The notes under the pieces were generated by a model that was not told where the DNA came from, did not search any database, and saw only the letters and a list, made by a program, of their open reading frames with translations. From NCBI RefSeq assembly GCF_014652375.1, contig NZ_BMYR01000005.1:124001-188000 (forward strand): 64,000 nucleotides of DNA, given 5' to 3'. Source of the DNA: Alishewanella tabrizica. Lineage in GTDB: Bacteria; Pseudomonadota; Gammaproteobacteria; Enterobacterales; Alteromonadaceae. Position numbers and translations under genes: made by a program. Positions 54,196 to 63,280 of the stretch are shown piece after piece (within the stretch, counting starts at the first letter, position 1; the number at the start of each line of letters is the position of its first letter).

Positions 54196-54984
54196 ATGAA
54201 ACGTACTTTACTTGCTACTGCATTAACGCTCTGCTCTGCGGGGTTGATGGCAAACAGTTTTCAGAATGAAACCAATCTCGATTACCGTTGGGGTGATATT
54301 CTTAATGCGGAACTAAAAAACTATGGGTTAACGCATCAGTTTTATTTAAGCCCGGTAAGCACAGCGAACAATATGCCGTTAGCCGAAGCCGGTTTTTTAA
54401 GCCGTAGCAGCAGTATTTTAGTGGGATACGATTATGCTCAGTTTGATTTTGGTGGACTAGGTGAATCGAGCTTAAGTGCGTGGTCTGTTGGCGGTGAATA
54501 CCGTGATGTGAATCATAATTTTTATGCCAGCTTACTGTGGACAGAATTTAACAACACGCGTGATCGTGCCATAGCCACCAGTTTAGGGTATTACGTCGAT
54601 CCGACGTGGTTAGTGACCTTAGATATTGAACATTTACGCCCTGATAGCGAAGGCAGCGTTACGCAATACGGCGTAAGCACGAAAAAACTGATGACGTTAG
54701 GCAATGGCGACTTTATGAGTGTCGAAGCCAGTTATATGGATCTTGCTGAAACCTCGTTAGGCCGTTTTGGTGTGGCAGCAGATTATTATTTTGGTCAGAA
54801 CGTATCGCTGGGTTTAGCGTACGATTGGACCACTAAAGGTCTGTTTGATCCTGAAGCGGATGCGTTTACGGTGCGCGGTAACTGGTATGTATTGCCAAAT
54901 TTAGCCTTAAAGGCTGGTGTAACCTTTGATAGCGTGGATACCGGTGATGATTTATATCACGTCGGTGCAACTTTCCGCTTTTAA
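54196..54984 (+). CDS. Putative outer-membrane beta-barrel protein
   Basis: The 262-residue product has a signal peptide (MKRTLLATALTLCSAGLMA, cut before NSFQ) and alternating hydrophobic/polar strands ending in an aromatic strand with terminal phenylalanine (DLYHVGATFRF), the outer-membrane insertion signal. About eight to ten beta strands are predicted by eye, suggesting a small porin-like barrel. The start at 54196 follows GAGGTC; the frame from 54136 adds a non-signal extension. A strong terminator follows at 55045. The family is not recognised. Confidence 0.75.
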   Translation: MKRTLLATALTLCSAGLMANSFQNETNLDYRWGDILNAELKNYGLTHQFYLSPVSTANNMPLAEAGFLSRSSSILVGYDYAQFDFGGLGESSLSAWSVGGEYRDVNHNFYASLLWTEFNNTRDRAIATSLGYYVDPTWLVTLDIEHLRPDSEGSVTQYGVSTKKLMTLGNGDFMSVEASYMDLAETSLGRFGVAADYYFGQNVSLGLAYDWTTKGLFDPEADAFTVRGNWYVLPNLALKAGVTFDSVDTGDDLYHVGATFRF

Positions 54985-55044
54985 TCCCATTTTTTATCGG
55001 GTTTACTCCCGGTGTTGATTGTTCCCAAGCTGTTTTGCCAAGTT

Positions 55045-55067
55045 GGGCCGCCTTGCGGCCCTTTTTT
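55045..55067 (+). terminator. Terminator of the outer-membrane protein gene
   Basis: GGGCCGC (55045-55051) and GCGGCCC (55055-55061) form a GC-rich stem with a three-base loop, followed by six T. It is a classic intrinsic terminator. Confidence 0.9.
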
Positions 55068-55138
55068 ATTGCCGCAAGTTATCCTCTTTCCGTTCCCAAC
55101 TACGATGCTTATTACCCTGCTTACGTAATAGCACTTGG

Positions 55139-56014
55139 TTACTCAGGGATCACATCAACAGCCACGCGTAGCTGATGCCCGCCATTACCTTGCACCAAGC
55201 CTTTTAAGGGCACCACATCCGCGTAGTCGCGGCCAAACGCGATGGTAAGATGCTGTTGGCAAGGTAGAACGTTATTTGTCGGATCAAAATCAATCCAACC
55301 CAACGCCGGATCAAATACCGAAAACCAAGCATGTGAGGCGTCAGCGCCTTGTAAACGGGGTTGTCCGGGGGCTGGCTGTGTTTCTAAATAACCACTGACG
55401 TAGCGTGTTGGAATGCCATGCGCTCTAAGGCAACTGATGGCCAATTGTGCAAAGTCTTGGCAAACACCCCGTCGATGAGCTAACACGGCTGAGAGTGGGG
55501 TAACAATAGTACTGAAACCCGGTGTATAGATAAAATGTTCATAGATATACTGCGTCAGTTGCTCAGCTAATTGCAGTACTGTTTGGCCTTGACGTTGCAG
55601 CGGGGGTAATAGCGCTGCCGTCTCTGCGGTACAGGGAACCATCCGGCTGGGCTGGCACAGCATGCGCGCATATACAGCTTCTGTTGTTTTGCTTTGCTGT
55701 AAGTAATCAGCCAGTTGCTGCATAGTGTAGCCACTACTTAAGCGGGCGGCATTGCCACGTGGCATTACTGTTACCTTCGCATGGCTTATGACACTGAGTT
55801 GTTCATGCGGGGGTTGTAGGTGAATAAAATGGCGGATATTGCCAAAATAATCTGTGTAGTGGCTGCGCTGTGCCGTGGCCGGATAAATTTGCAATTCTGT
55901 ATACGTAACGTCTTGATAGGGTAACGATCGTGGTGTTAAACAGGCTAAATTATAACTGTTAGCCACAGGTTGCTGGTACACATATTCGGTTAGATGACGT
56001 ATTTGATATTTCAT
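55139..56014 (-). CDS. Transglutaminase-like cysteine protease family protein
   Basis: The 291-residue protein has the N-terminal beta region (MKYQIRHLTEYVYQQPVANS) and a transglutaminase-like core. The nucleophile cysteine is in HRRGVCQDFAQLAI, followed by histidine in ADASHAWFSVFD and aspartate in WIDFDPTN. These proteins are regularly linked with circularly permuted ATP-grasp and alpha-E genes, and may cut or link peptide bonds made by them. The start at 56014 overlaps the upstream stop by four bases (ATGA). The longer frame to 56059 lies inside the neighbour. Confidence 0.88.
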   Translation of the reverse strand: MKYQIRHLTEYVYQQPVANSYNLACLTPRSLPYQDVTYTELQIYPATAQRSHYTDYFGNIRHFIHLQPPHEQLSVISHAKVTVMPRGNAARLSSGYTMQQLADYLQQSKTTEAVYARMLCQPSRMVPCTAETAALLPPLQRQGQTVLQLAEQLTQYIYEHFIYTPGFSTIVTPLSAVLAHRRGVCQDFAQLAISCLRAHGIPTRYVSGYLETQPAPGQPRLQGADASHAWFSVFDPALGWIDFDPTNNVLPCQQHLTIAFGRDYADVVPLKGLVQGNGGHQLRVAVDVIPE

Positions 56015-58395
56015 GAGGTGGACCAAGGACGACTGAGGTGTGCATGAGTAAAATAACACAATGACAGCTCGTCAGATAATTGCCGTAATAAGTGTTGAAT
56101 ATGCTGTAAATGTGCACCTAATTCAGCAGAAGGTTGTTGATAGGTAATAAGTTGCTGTGCATTCAGTTCCGTGATTAAGTTGGCTAATTTTTCAGTTAAT
56201 GCCGGTAAACGCTGTCGATCCGCGGTGGTTAAATCAGGTAATTCTGCTGTTTGACGGCGTAGCCGAGCGATTTGATACCCCACTGAGCGCGGTGTGGTGG
56301 TGTCGAGCAGCAATAAATCGATAATGGCTACTGGATTAAGCGCAGTGCGATAACGCCGACGATAGGTCATTAAGGTATCTGCCATTCGCAGTAATGCTTC
56401 CATTAAACTGGCATCAGGTTGAGTATGCACAAATACCCGTTCTAACAGCGAGCTAGTTTGCCATGCGCGCTCTAAATGCTGGCCGATATCCATAAAGCGT
56501 AAGGCTTGGGTTCGACTCATGGTCTCGTTGTTCATGCCGTAAAACGCCGTTTGCAGCATAACCACATCATCCAATAAACGAATGATTGCCATGGGCTGTT
56601 GCAGATCAGGTTCTGCGGGCCATTGATAGACGGTGGCTTGCAATTTATCAAGCAAATACCAAGCATCATCACTAAAGTATTCTCTCACCGATTGTGCGTT
56701 ATAAACCAAATTTTTCAGCAGTGCGATCACACTTAACGGATGGCTTGGCGAAAATAATTGTATTAACGCTGCGCTAACAGACTGCTGCTGACTCACTGGC
56801 TCGCCACCATTTGCGGTAAGGCAAAAATCGATAAAACAATGTAATGGCGTTTCGTACTGTTCAGGTAAGGTATGGCTTAGCAGCGGCAAAGCTACGCGCA
56901 GTGCACGGGTTAACAGATTAAGCCGCTCGTTATAGCGGCCCAGCCAAAATAAATGATTTGCCACCCGACTAGGCAATAAGCCTGCCTCGCGTGATAGGGT
57001 AAGCGCAGCATAATGACTTTGTAATAATGATTCGGCAGGCATGGCATCTTTGCCGAGAACCCAAACATCTTTACTGAGTTCTGTATGGTTAAGTTGCGCA
57101 ATTAACGGTAATTGTATGTGATCGGCTTCGCCTAAACGGCTAAAAGCGCCTGGTAATAATACCGGCTCTCCATTTCTAGGATAGAGACTAAACGTCCGGA
57201 GTGTGCCAGTTAACATAACCGAGCCGGTATACAGGTTATAACAAGGTCGATGTAATAAAGGGAGCTGTTTACGAACAATATAATCTGCTGGGGACTGCTC
57301 TAGCAATGCGCATTGGGCGCGGCCTTGTTGACCACTTTTCAAATCATGCATAAAAAACGTATCTGGCGCGGCCAATACTTGCGGTAATACTGCCGATTGC
57401 TGTGCCCAAAATGCGGGAACACTGGGTAATATTAAGGGTGCATCTAGTAAAAATTCGGCTGCTGCCTCCATAAATGGCAATAGGATCCCAGAATCAAGTA
57501 ACGCTGCGCCCGGCGGATTAGCGCACATAATTTGCTGCTGCCGAATACTTTGCAGTAAACCGGCAATACCTGCCGCAGCATGCTCGAGTTCGAGCGGATC
57601 GGTGTGTTGATCATCGAGATAACGCAGCAGAGCTCCAACCGGTTTCAAGCCACTGAGTGTTTTAAGCCAAATACGCTGTTCACTGTACATAAGATCGGCA
57701 CCTTGGACTAAGGCGACGTCTAAGTAATTTGCTAAATAGGCGTGTTCAAAATAGGCCGCATCGCGTGTACCATGCGTCAATATTGCGGTAAGGCTATTGT
57801 CGTTGCCTTGCACAGTGTGTTGTAGCAGCCGAAAAAAGCCGGCTAATTGTTGCTTAGGTAGCCATTGTGATAATTCAGGTATGTGCTGCTTTAACGCAAG
57901 TCGATGTTCTAACGCAAACCCCAGTCCTGCTGGGGTTTTACAGGTATCCGCAAAGGCACAAAACCCACCGTCGGCTAAGGGGGCAATGTCGGTAGCCAAC
58001 AAGGGCAGCCATTGCTCGGGTGTTGTCAGCAAGCCATGACATTCAGGTAAGAAATCAGGGCAATTGAACAACAATTCGACAGGAATAATGCCTTGGGCAA
58101 GCAGCTGTTGTGGCCCATATAAGTCGGCAAGTATTTTCGCAAGTAGACGATGACGTTGCTTTATACCACTGCTCAGCCACTGCCATTGCGCTTCATCAAT
58201 GATCCATGGAAAAATATCGAGTTGCCGTGTTGGCGTATGCCAGCGTTCAACACTCGCCCCATTTTCGCGCAATTGATGTTGCAGTTCAGTTGACCAATGC
58301 GCCAACAGTGAAGGGGCTTGTCGAGCAAACCATTGCGTTAACAACGGCGAATCGGTTACCGATAACGGTAAGGGGGTGCCGTTTGCTGTGAACAT
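56011..58395 (-). CDS. Fusion of degenerate ATP-grasp-like domain with alpha-E domain
   Basis: The 794-residue protein has an N-terminal half (about 1-475) like the circularly permuted type-2 ATP-grasp proteins (DUF404/407) and a C-terminal half (about 480-790) like the alpha-E (DUF403) domain. The VGALLRYLDD segment and ILTHGTRDAAYFEHAYLANY match the ATP-grasp paralogue at 59394. However, the KPANESGGYG nucleotide loop and the DLRPFIL segment of that paralogue have no counterpart here. The first half is therefore probably inactive as a ligase. The gene lies 23 bases after the alpha-E gene and overlaps the transglutaminase gene. Confidence 0.8.
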   Translation of the reverse strand: MFTANGTPLPLSVTDSPLLTQWFARQAPSLLAHWSTELQHQLRENGASVERWHTPTRQLDIFPWIIDEAQWQWLSSGIKQRHRLLAKILADLYGPQQLLAQGIIPVELLFNCPDFLPECHGLLTTPEQWLPLLATDIAPLADGGFCAFADTCKTPAGLGFALEHRLALKQHIPELSQWLPKQQLAGFFRLLQHTVQGNDNSLTAILTHGTRDAAYFEHAYLANYLDVALVQGADLMYSEQRIWLKTLSGLKPVGALLRYLDDQHTDPLELEHAAAGIAGLLQSIRQQQIMCANPPGAALLDSGILLPFMEAAAEFLLDAPLILPSVPAFWAQQSAVLPQVLAAPDTFFMHDLKSGQQGRAQCALLEQSPADYIVRKQLPLLHRPCYNLYTGSVMLTGTLRTFSLYPRNGEPVLLPGAFSRLGEADHIQLPLIAQLNHTELSKDVWVLGKDAMPAESLLQSHYAALTLSREAGLLPSRVANHLFWLGRYNERLNLLTRALRVALPLLSHTLPEQYETPLHCFIDFCLTANGGEPVSQQQSVSAALIQLFSPSHPLSVIALLKNLVYNAQSVREYFSDDAWYLLDKLQATVYQWPAEPDLQQPMAIIRLLDDVVMLQTAFYGMNNETMSRTQALRFMDIGQHLERAWQTSSLLERVFVHTQPDASLMEALLRMADTLMTYRRRYRTALNPVAIIDLLLLDTTTPRSVGYQIARLRRQTAELPDLTTADRQRLPALTEKLANLITELNAQQLITYQQPSAELGAHLQHIQHLLRQLSDELSLCYFTHAHLSRPWSTS

Positions 58396-58418
58396 GTCGT
58401 CTCCTGCCCATTACATCT

Positions 58419-59390
58419 TTAGGCGGTTAAAGCTTGCTGTTCGCTCAGGCTTACGCCTACCAGTACCTGATGCAAGTGGATTATCCCCGCTTGGATCTGA
58501 TCGATCAGTTCATGCAGCTGTGCCGTGCTTAAATCCGTGAGTGGCTGTTGGTTGATCAGTGCCTGTAATTGTTGCACATGCTGCAACGTGGCCGCGCTGT
58601 CCGGTAATCCTTTCGCCGATGCTGCTACGCGGTTTAAACAATAACTGACTGAGCGCGGAAAGTCTGCATAACTTAACAAATAATCGATGGCATCCGCTTC
58701 TGCACCAGTGGCATTATTCGCGAGGTAATAATGATAAGACTCTACACCGCCTAAGGCGTTTAAAATGGAGATCCAGCGAAAACGCGGGCGCTTTAACAAA
58801 CTCGGCTGCAGGGTTTGTAATACCATCACATCCATGATCCGAGTGACCATATCAGCGCGCTCTAAATGTCGGCCCACCGTAAAAAGATCAAAGGCGTCGC
58901 CTCGTAGCATCACACTGTCAACACTGCCTAGTACCATTTGACAGCGGCGACTAATTTCAGTCATTAATTGATAACGTTGCTGCCGGCCATTAAGTGCCTG
59001 ACATTGCTGTTGTACAAAACTGTCCAATTTATTTAATTCTTCCCACATATCACGCGGCAGTAATTGTCTGATTGTGCGCGCATTAAATTTTAATTGGCTA
59101 CAAGCAGTGCGAATGGAGATTGGACTCTCTACATTGCTGATCAAATGCTGCATTACCGCCTGTTCAATATGCGCTAACTGCGACGCATCTTTAGGATCTA
59201 GGCCGTACTCCATTAAGATGTGGCTGCTGTCCAATCCCATAACATCTAACAACACTGGCCAGCCGAATTCGGTGTCTTTATGGCTATCGATTAATAAATG
59301 GCTAGTGGCATTTACCAACCTCGCGGTATCATCTAAACGCTCCAAATAGCGGCCTAACCAGAATATATTTTCTCCTGATCTTGCTAGCAT
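58419..59390 (-). CDS. Alpha-E domain protein (DUF403)
   Basis: The 323-residue protein is almost wholly alpha-helical and shows the alpha-E opening MLARSGENIFWLGRYLERLD and the later VSYCLNRVAASAKGLPD segment. Function is unknown; the family is always found beside circularly permuted ATP-grasp genes and sometimes transglutaminases, and is thought to take part in the same peptide-modifying system. It starts three bases after the ATP-grasp stop. No membrane helices or metal motifs are seen. A similar domain forms the C-terminal half of the next gene. Confidence 0.85.
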   Translation of the reverse strand: MLARSGENIFWLGRYLERLDDTARLVNATSHLLIDSHKDTEFGWPVLLDVMGLDSSHILMEYGLDPKDASQLAHIEQAVMQHLISNVESPISIRTACSQLKFNARTIRQLLPRDMWEELNKLDSFVQQQCQALNGRQQRYQLMTEISRRCQMVLGSVDSVMLRGDAFDLFTVGRHLERADMVTRIMDVMVLQTLQPSLLKRPRFRWISILNALGGVESYHYYLANNATGAEADAIDYLLSYADFPRSVSYCLNRVAASAKGLPDSAATLQHVQQLQALINQQPLTDLSTAQLHELIDQIQAGIIHLHQVLVGVSLSEQQALTA

Positions 59391-59393
59391 GGC

Positions 59394-60854
59394 TTAACCC
59401 TCATCATTTATTATCCAGGTATCTTTACTACCGCCCCCTTGTGAGGAATTAACGACCAAAGAGCCACGTGTCAATGCAACACGGCTTAAGCCTCCGGTAG
59501 AACAATACAATTCCGCGCCTTGTAAGATAAAGGGCCTTAAATCTAAGTGCCGCGGCTCTAAACCGGTATCGCAAAGTGTGGGGGCAGTTGATAAATTTAA
59601 TGTTGGCTGGGCAATAAAATTACGGGGATTGGCTTTAATCGCCGCCGCCATCTGTTCGCGCTCAAGCGGCGTCGCACGCGGGCCAATCATAATACCGTAG
59701 CCGCCTGATTCATTAGCGGGTTTGACCACCAATTTATCTAAATTTGCCAGCACATAGCTTTGCTCTAGCGGATCTTGGCACAAATAGGTTTCAACATTCT
59801 GTATGAGTGGTTGTTCACTAAGATAATACTCAATGATTTTGGGCACAAAGGCATAAATCACTTTATCATCGGCGACGCCAGAACCCGGTGCGTTGGCAAT
59901 CGCTACCTTGCCTTTACGCCAGACGTTGATTAACCCCGGGATCCCCAAAACCGAATCGGCTCGAAATGCCAGCGGATCGATAAAGATATCATCCACACGC
60001 CGATAAATCACATCAACTTGCCGTTTGCCGCGCAGTGTTTTTAACCAAACGAGATCATCTTCTACAAAAAAATCGTGATTTTCGGCCAGTTCAACCCCCA
60101 TTTGCTGCGCCAAAAAGCTATGCTCAAAATAGGCTGAGTTATAAATGCCGGGAGTGAGGACGACAATACAAGGTGGTGTACCATCGCCGCGCGGCGATAA
60201 GGATGCCAGCATTTGCCAAAGCTGAGCAGGGTAGTCATCAACAGGGACTATGGTAGAGTCAGCAAATAATTCTGGAAAAACGCGTTTCATTACCGTGCGG
60301 TTTTCTAGCATATAGGATACGCCAGATGGGACGCGTAAATTGTCCTCTAGCACCAAAAAGGTGCCATGCTCATCACGCACTAAATCGGTACCACAAATAT
60401 TGGCCCAGACACCATAACGGGGCGAAACGCCCTGACATGGTGCAAGAAAGTTTTTAGAGTGCAGGACCAAGTCGGCAGGTACGATGCCATCTTTAAGAAT
60501 TTTTTGCTGATTATAGAGATCATCAATAAATAAATTCAGCGCGGTGAGTCGTTGTTTAAGTCCTGCGCTAGTGCGTTGCCATTCTGAACTGGGGATGGTG
60601 CGAGGGATCACATCTAAGGGCCAAGCACGATCAATATTTGCCCCTTCAGAGTACAAGGTAAAACACACGCCCATATCGCTAATGGTTTGATTTAATTGCT
60701 GTTGGCGTTTAAAAAGCTCTGGCGCGCCATGTTTATCAATAAAACGGGCTATTGCACCGGCAGGGGGTCTGACCGTACCTGCATTTGTAACAAGTTCATC
60801 GAAGCAATGTGGCGTAAGCGGATAGCGGCCACCGGTAAAATTCTCTAAGCTCAT
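59394..60854 (-). CDS. Circularly permuted type-2 ATP-grasp protein
   Basis: The 486-residue protein carries the active-looking motifs of the family: VDVIYRRVDDIFIDPL, ANAPGSGVADDKVIYAFVP, VVKPANESGGYGIMIGP and HLDLRPFIL. Members are predicted to form amide or peptide bonds using ATP. The start at 60854 is chosen because GGAG lies six bases upstream (within an earlier ATG codon region), and MSLENFTGGRYPL suits the family opening. The frame runs to 60923 without a ribosome site. It is the first gene of the four-gene operon. The substrate is unknown. Confidence 0.88.
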   Translation of the reverse strand: MSLENFTGGRYPLTPHCFDELVTNAGTVRPPAGAIARFIDKHGAPELFKRQQQLNQTISDMGVCFTLYSEGANIDRAWPLDVIPRTIPSSEWQRTSAGLKQRLTALNLFIDDLYNQQKILKDGIVPADLVLHSKNFLAPCQGVSPRYGVWANICGTDLVRDEHGTFLVLEDNLRVPSGVSYMLENRTVMKRVFPELFADSTIVPVDDYPAQLWQMLASLSPRGDGTPPCIVVLTPGIYNSAYFEHSFLAQQMGVELAENHDFFVEDDLVWLKTLRGKRQVDVIYRRVDDIFIDPLAFRADSVLGIPGLINVWRKGKVAIANAPGSGVADDKVIYAFVPKIIEYYLSEQPLIQNVETYLCQDPLEQSYVLANLDKLVVKPANESGGYGIMIGPRATPLEREQMAAAIKANPRNFIAQPTLNLSTAPTLCDTGLEPRHLDLRPFILQGAELYCSTGGLSRVALTRGSLVVNSSQGGGSKDTWIINDEG

Positions 60855-60943
60855 AGGCAACTCCATGCGTAAGCCAATACATAGCATTAGGCTATTAAAG
60901 CAATACAAGTAGAGACAGAGCAAAGGTTATGCCAAAAGCGCAT

Positions 60944-60980
60944 AAAAAAGCCCTGCCAGATTGCTCGGGCAGGGCTTTTT
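60944..60980. terminator. Terminator between fusA2 and the ATP-grasp operon
   Basis: AAAAAGCCCTGCC (60945-60957) pairs perfectly with GGCAGGGCTTTTT (60968-60980). On the minus strand it lies 16 bases after the fusA2 stop and ends that transcript. Confidence 0.9.
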
Positions 60981-60995
60981 AACAGCAACTACAGC

Positions 60996-63095
60996 TTAGT
61001 TTTTAGCAGCAGCAGCTTTCTTTTCTTTTTCTTTCTGAATTACTGCTTCAGATACGTTAGACGGACACGGTGAGTAATGCGAGAACTCCATAGAGAACTG
61101 ACCACGGCCTGACGTCATAGTACGTAGAGTAGAGATGTAACCGAACATTTCTGATAGTGGCACGTCAGCTTTGATACGAACGCCCGTTACGCCCGCTTCT
61201 TGACCAGAGATCATGCCGCGACGACGGTTTAAGTCACCGATAACATCACCTACGTGATCTTCTGGGGTGAACACGTCAACTTTCATGATCGGCTCAAGTA
61301 ATTGTGCGCCAGCCTTTGGAATAGATTGACGGAAAGCACCTTTCGCAGCGATTTCGAACGCGATGGCTGACGAGTCAACAGCGTGGAAACCACCGTCGAA
61401 TACTTCAACTTCAACGTCTAACACTGGGAAGCCAGCCAAAGTACCGGTTGACATCATTGACGCGAAACCTTTTTCGATAGCAGGCATAAACTCTTTTGGA
61501 ACGCTACCACCAACAACTGTAGAAACGAACTTGAAGCCAGAGTTTTGCTCGCCCGGACGAATGCGGTAATCGATTTTACCGTATTGACCAGAACCACCAG
61601 ATTGTTTCTTGTGGGTGTAGCTGTCTTCGATTTCACGGGTAATCGTTTCGCGGTAAGCAACCTGTGGTTGACCAACAACTAACTCAACGCCGTAAGTACG
61701 CTTTAAGATATCTACTTTGATATCTAAGTGTAATTCACCCATACCCTTAAGGATGGTTTCACCTGAGTCAACGTCAGTTTCAACACGGAACGTTGGATCT
61801 TCTGCAACCATTTTACCGATAGCGATACCCATTTTCTCAACAGAACCTTTATCTTTTGGTGTAACAGAGATAGAGATTACTGGCTCTGGGAATACCATTG
61901 GTTCTAAGGTACATACATGCTTAGGATCACACAGGGTGTGGCCCGTTTGCGTGTTGTTCTTCATGCCGACTAAAGCGATGATGTCACCTGCCTGAGCTGT
62001 AGTCAGGTCTGTACGGTCATTCGCATGCATCTCAACCATACGGCCGATACGCTCAGTTTTACCGGTGAATGAGTTCAGGATGGTGTCACCCTTGTTCAAT
62101 ACACCAGAGTAAATACGCACGAATGTCAGGGCGCCGAAACGGTCATCCATGATTTTGAACGCTAGGGCACGGAAAGGCTCGTCTGCAGAAACGATAGCAA
62201 ACTGACCGGTTTCGTTACCTTCTTCATCGGTTAAAGGTTGTGGATTAACTTCAGTTGGAGACGGTAAGTAATCAACTACGGCATCCAGAACTAACTGCAT
62301 ACCTTTGTTTTTAAAGGCAGAACCACAGAACGTTGGGAAGAACACCAGATCACGAGTACCTTTACGGATACAACGTTTGATATCTTCAATCGAAGGCTCT
62401 ACACCTTCCATGTAAGCCATCAATAATTCATCATCTTGCTCTACCGCAGTTTCGATCATTTGTTGACGATACATTTCTACATCATCAGCCATATCTGCAG
62501 GAATATCAGTGACTGTGTAGTTTTCTGGTTGGCCAGTCTCATCCCACACATAAGCTTTTTGCGTTAACAGGTCCACTACACCAACAAAAGTATCTTCACG
62601 ACCGATTGGTAAAACCATGATCAGTGGCTGAGCGCCCAGAACTTTCTTAACCTGTTCAGTTACACGGATAAAATCAGCGCCAATACGGTCTAGTTTGTTA
62701 ACGAAGATTAAGCGCGAAACTTTCGCATCGTTAGCATAACGCCAGTTAGTTTCTGATTGCGGCTCTACACCACCAGAACCACAGAAAACACCGATACCAC
62801 CGTCTAATACTTTTAATGAACGGTATACTTCAACCGTGAAGTCAACGTGTCCCGGGGTATCGATAACGTTGAAACGGTGACCTTTCCAGAAACAGCTTAC
62901 GGCTGCTGACTGGATAGTAATACCACGCTCAGCTTCTTGTTCCATGAAGTCAGTGGTTGATTCACCTTCGTGAACTTCACCTAACCTATGGATTTTACCG
63001 GTCAGTTTCAGGATACGCTCGGTAGTGGTGGTTTTGCCGGCATCAACGTGCGCGAAGATACCAATATTTCTGTATAAGGATAAATCTGCTGACAT
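60996..63095 (-). CDS. fusA: Elongation factor G paralogue (EF-G2)
   Basis: The 699-residue translational GTPase has the G1 motif AHVDAGKT (residues 15-22), switch [16 protein letters not shown], and the full five-domain EF-G layout through the C-terminal [20 protein letters not shown]. It differs from canonical gammaproteobacterial EF-G in many conserved spots ([20 protein letters not shown] and [14 protein letters not shown] in place of FYTG...CAVGGVQPQSETVW). It also stands alone rather than between rpsG and tuf. It is therefore most likely the second EF-G known from Vibrio and Shewanella-type genomes. Function may be in ribosome recycling or stress translation. It has its own terminator and is divergent from murI. 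Confidence 0.9.
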   Translation of the reverse strand: MSADLSLYRNIGIFAHVDAGKTTTTERILKLTGKIHRLGEVHEGESTTDFMEQEAERGITIQSAAVSCFWKGHRFNVIDTPGHVDFTVEVYRSLKVLDGGIGVFCGSGGVEPQSETNWRYANDAKVSRLIFVNKLDRIGADFIRVTEQVKKVLGAQPLIMVLPIGREDTFVGVVDLLTQKAYVWDETGQPENYTVTDIPADMADDVEMYRQQMIETAVEQDDELLMAYMEGVEPSIEDIKRCIRKGTRDLVFFPTFCGSAFKNKGMQLVLDAVVDYLPSPTEVNPQPLTDEEGNETGQFAIVSADEPFRALAFKIMDDRFGALTFVRIYSGVLNKGDTILNSFTGKTERIGRMVEMHANDRTDLTTAQAGDIIALVGMKNNTQTGHTLCDPKHVCTLEPMVFPEPVISISVTPKDKGSVEKMGIAIGKMVAEDPTFRVETDVDSGETILKGMGELHLDIKVDILKRTYGVELVVGQPQVAYRETITREIEDSYTHKKQSGGSGQYGKIDYRIRPGEQNSGFKFVSTVVGGSVPKEFMPAIEKGFASMMSTGTLAGFPVLDVEVEVFDGGFHAVDSSAIAFEIAAKGAFRQSIPKAGAQLLEPIMKVDVFTPEDHVGDVIGDLNRRRGMISGQEAGVTGVRIKADVPLSEMFGYISTLRTMTSGRGQFSMEFSHYSPCPSNVSEAVIQKEKEKKAAAAKN

Positions 63096-63280
63096 AGTAG
63101 TCTCTATAAGCTAGGGTTTGAAAATAGTGCGACAATATACAGGATTTTAAATTGATTTGCCCGAAAAAAAAATCAGTAAGCGGCGAATTTTTTATGTGCA
63201 CTGTCAAAGCAGGCTGACAATGTTTTATTATAGCTGTCAGAGCGTTTTACAAAGCAACGGTTTTAAGTGGGCTGCAGGGC

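Noticed and set aside
56011-58395. Frameshift or assembly chimera as the cause of the ATP-grasp/alpha-E fusion
   Set aside because: The frame is open over all 794 residues, the linker is continuous and both halves are family-like, so a real fusion is simpler.
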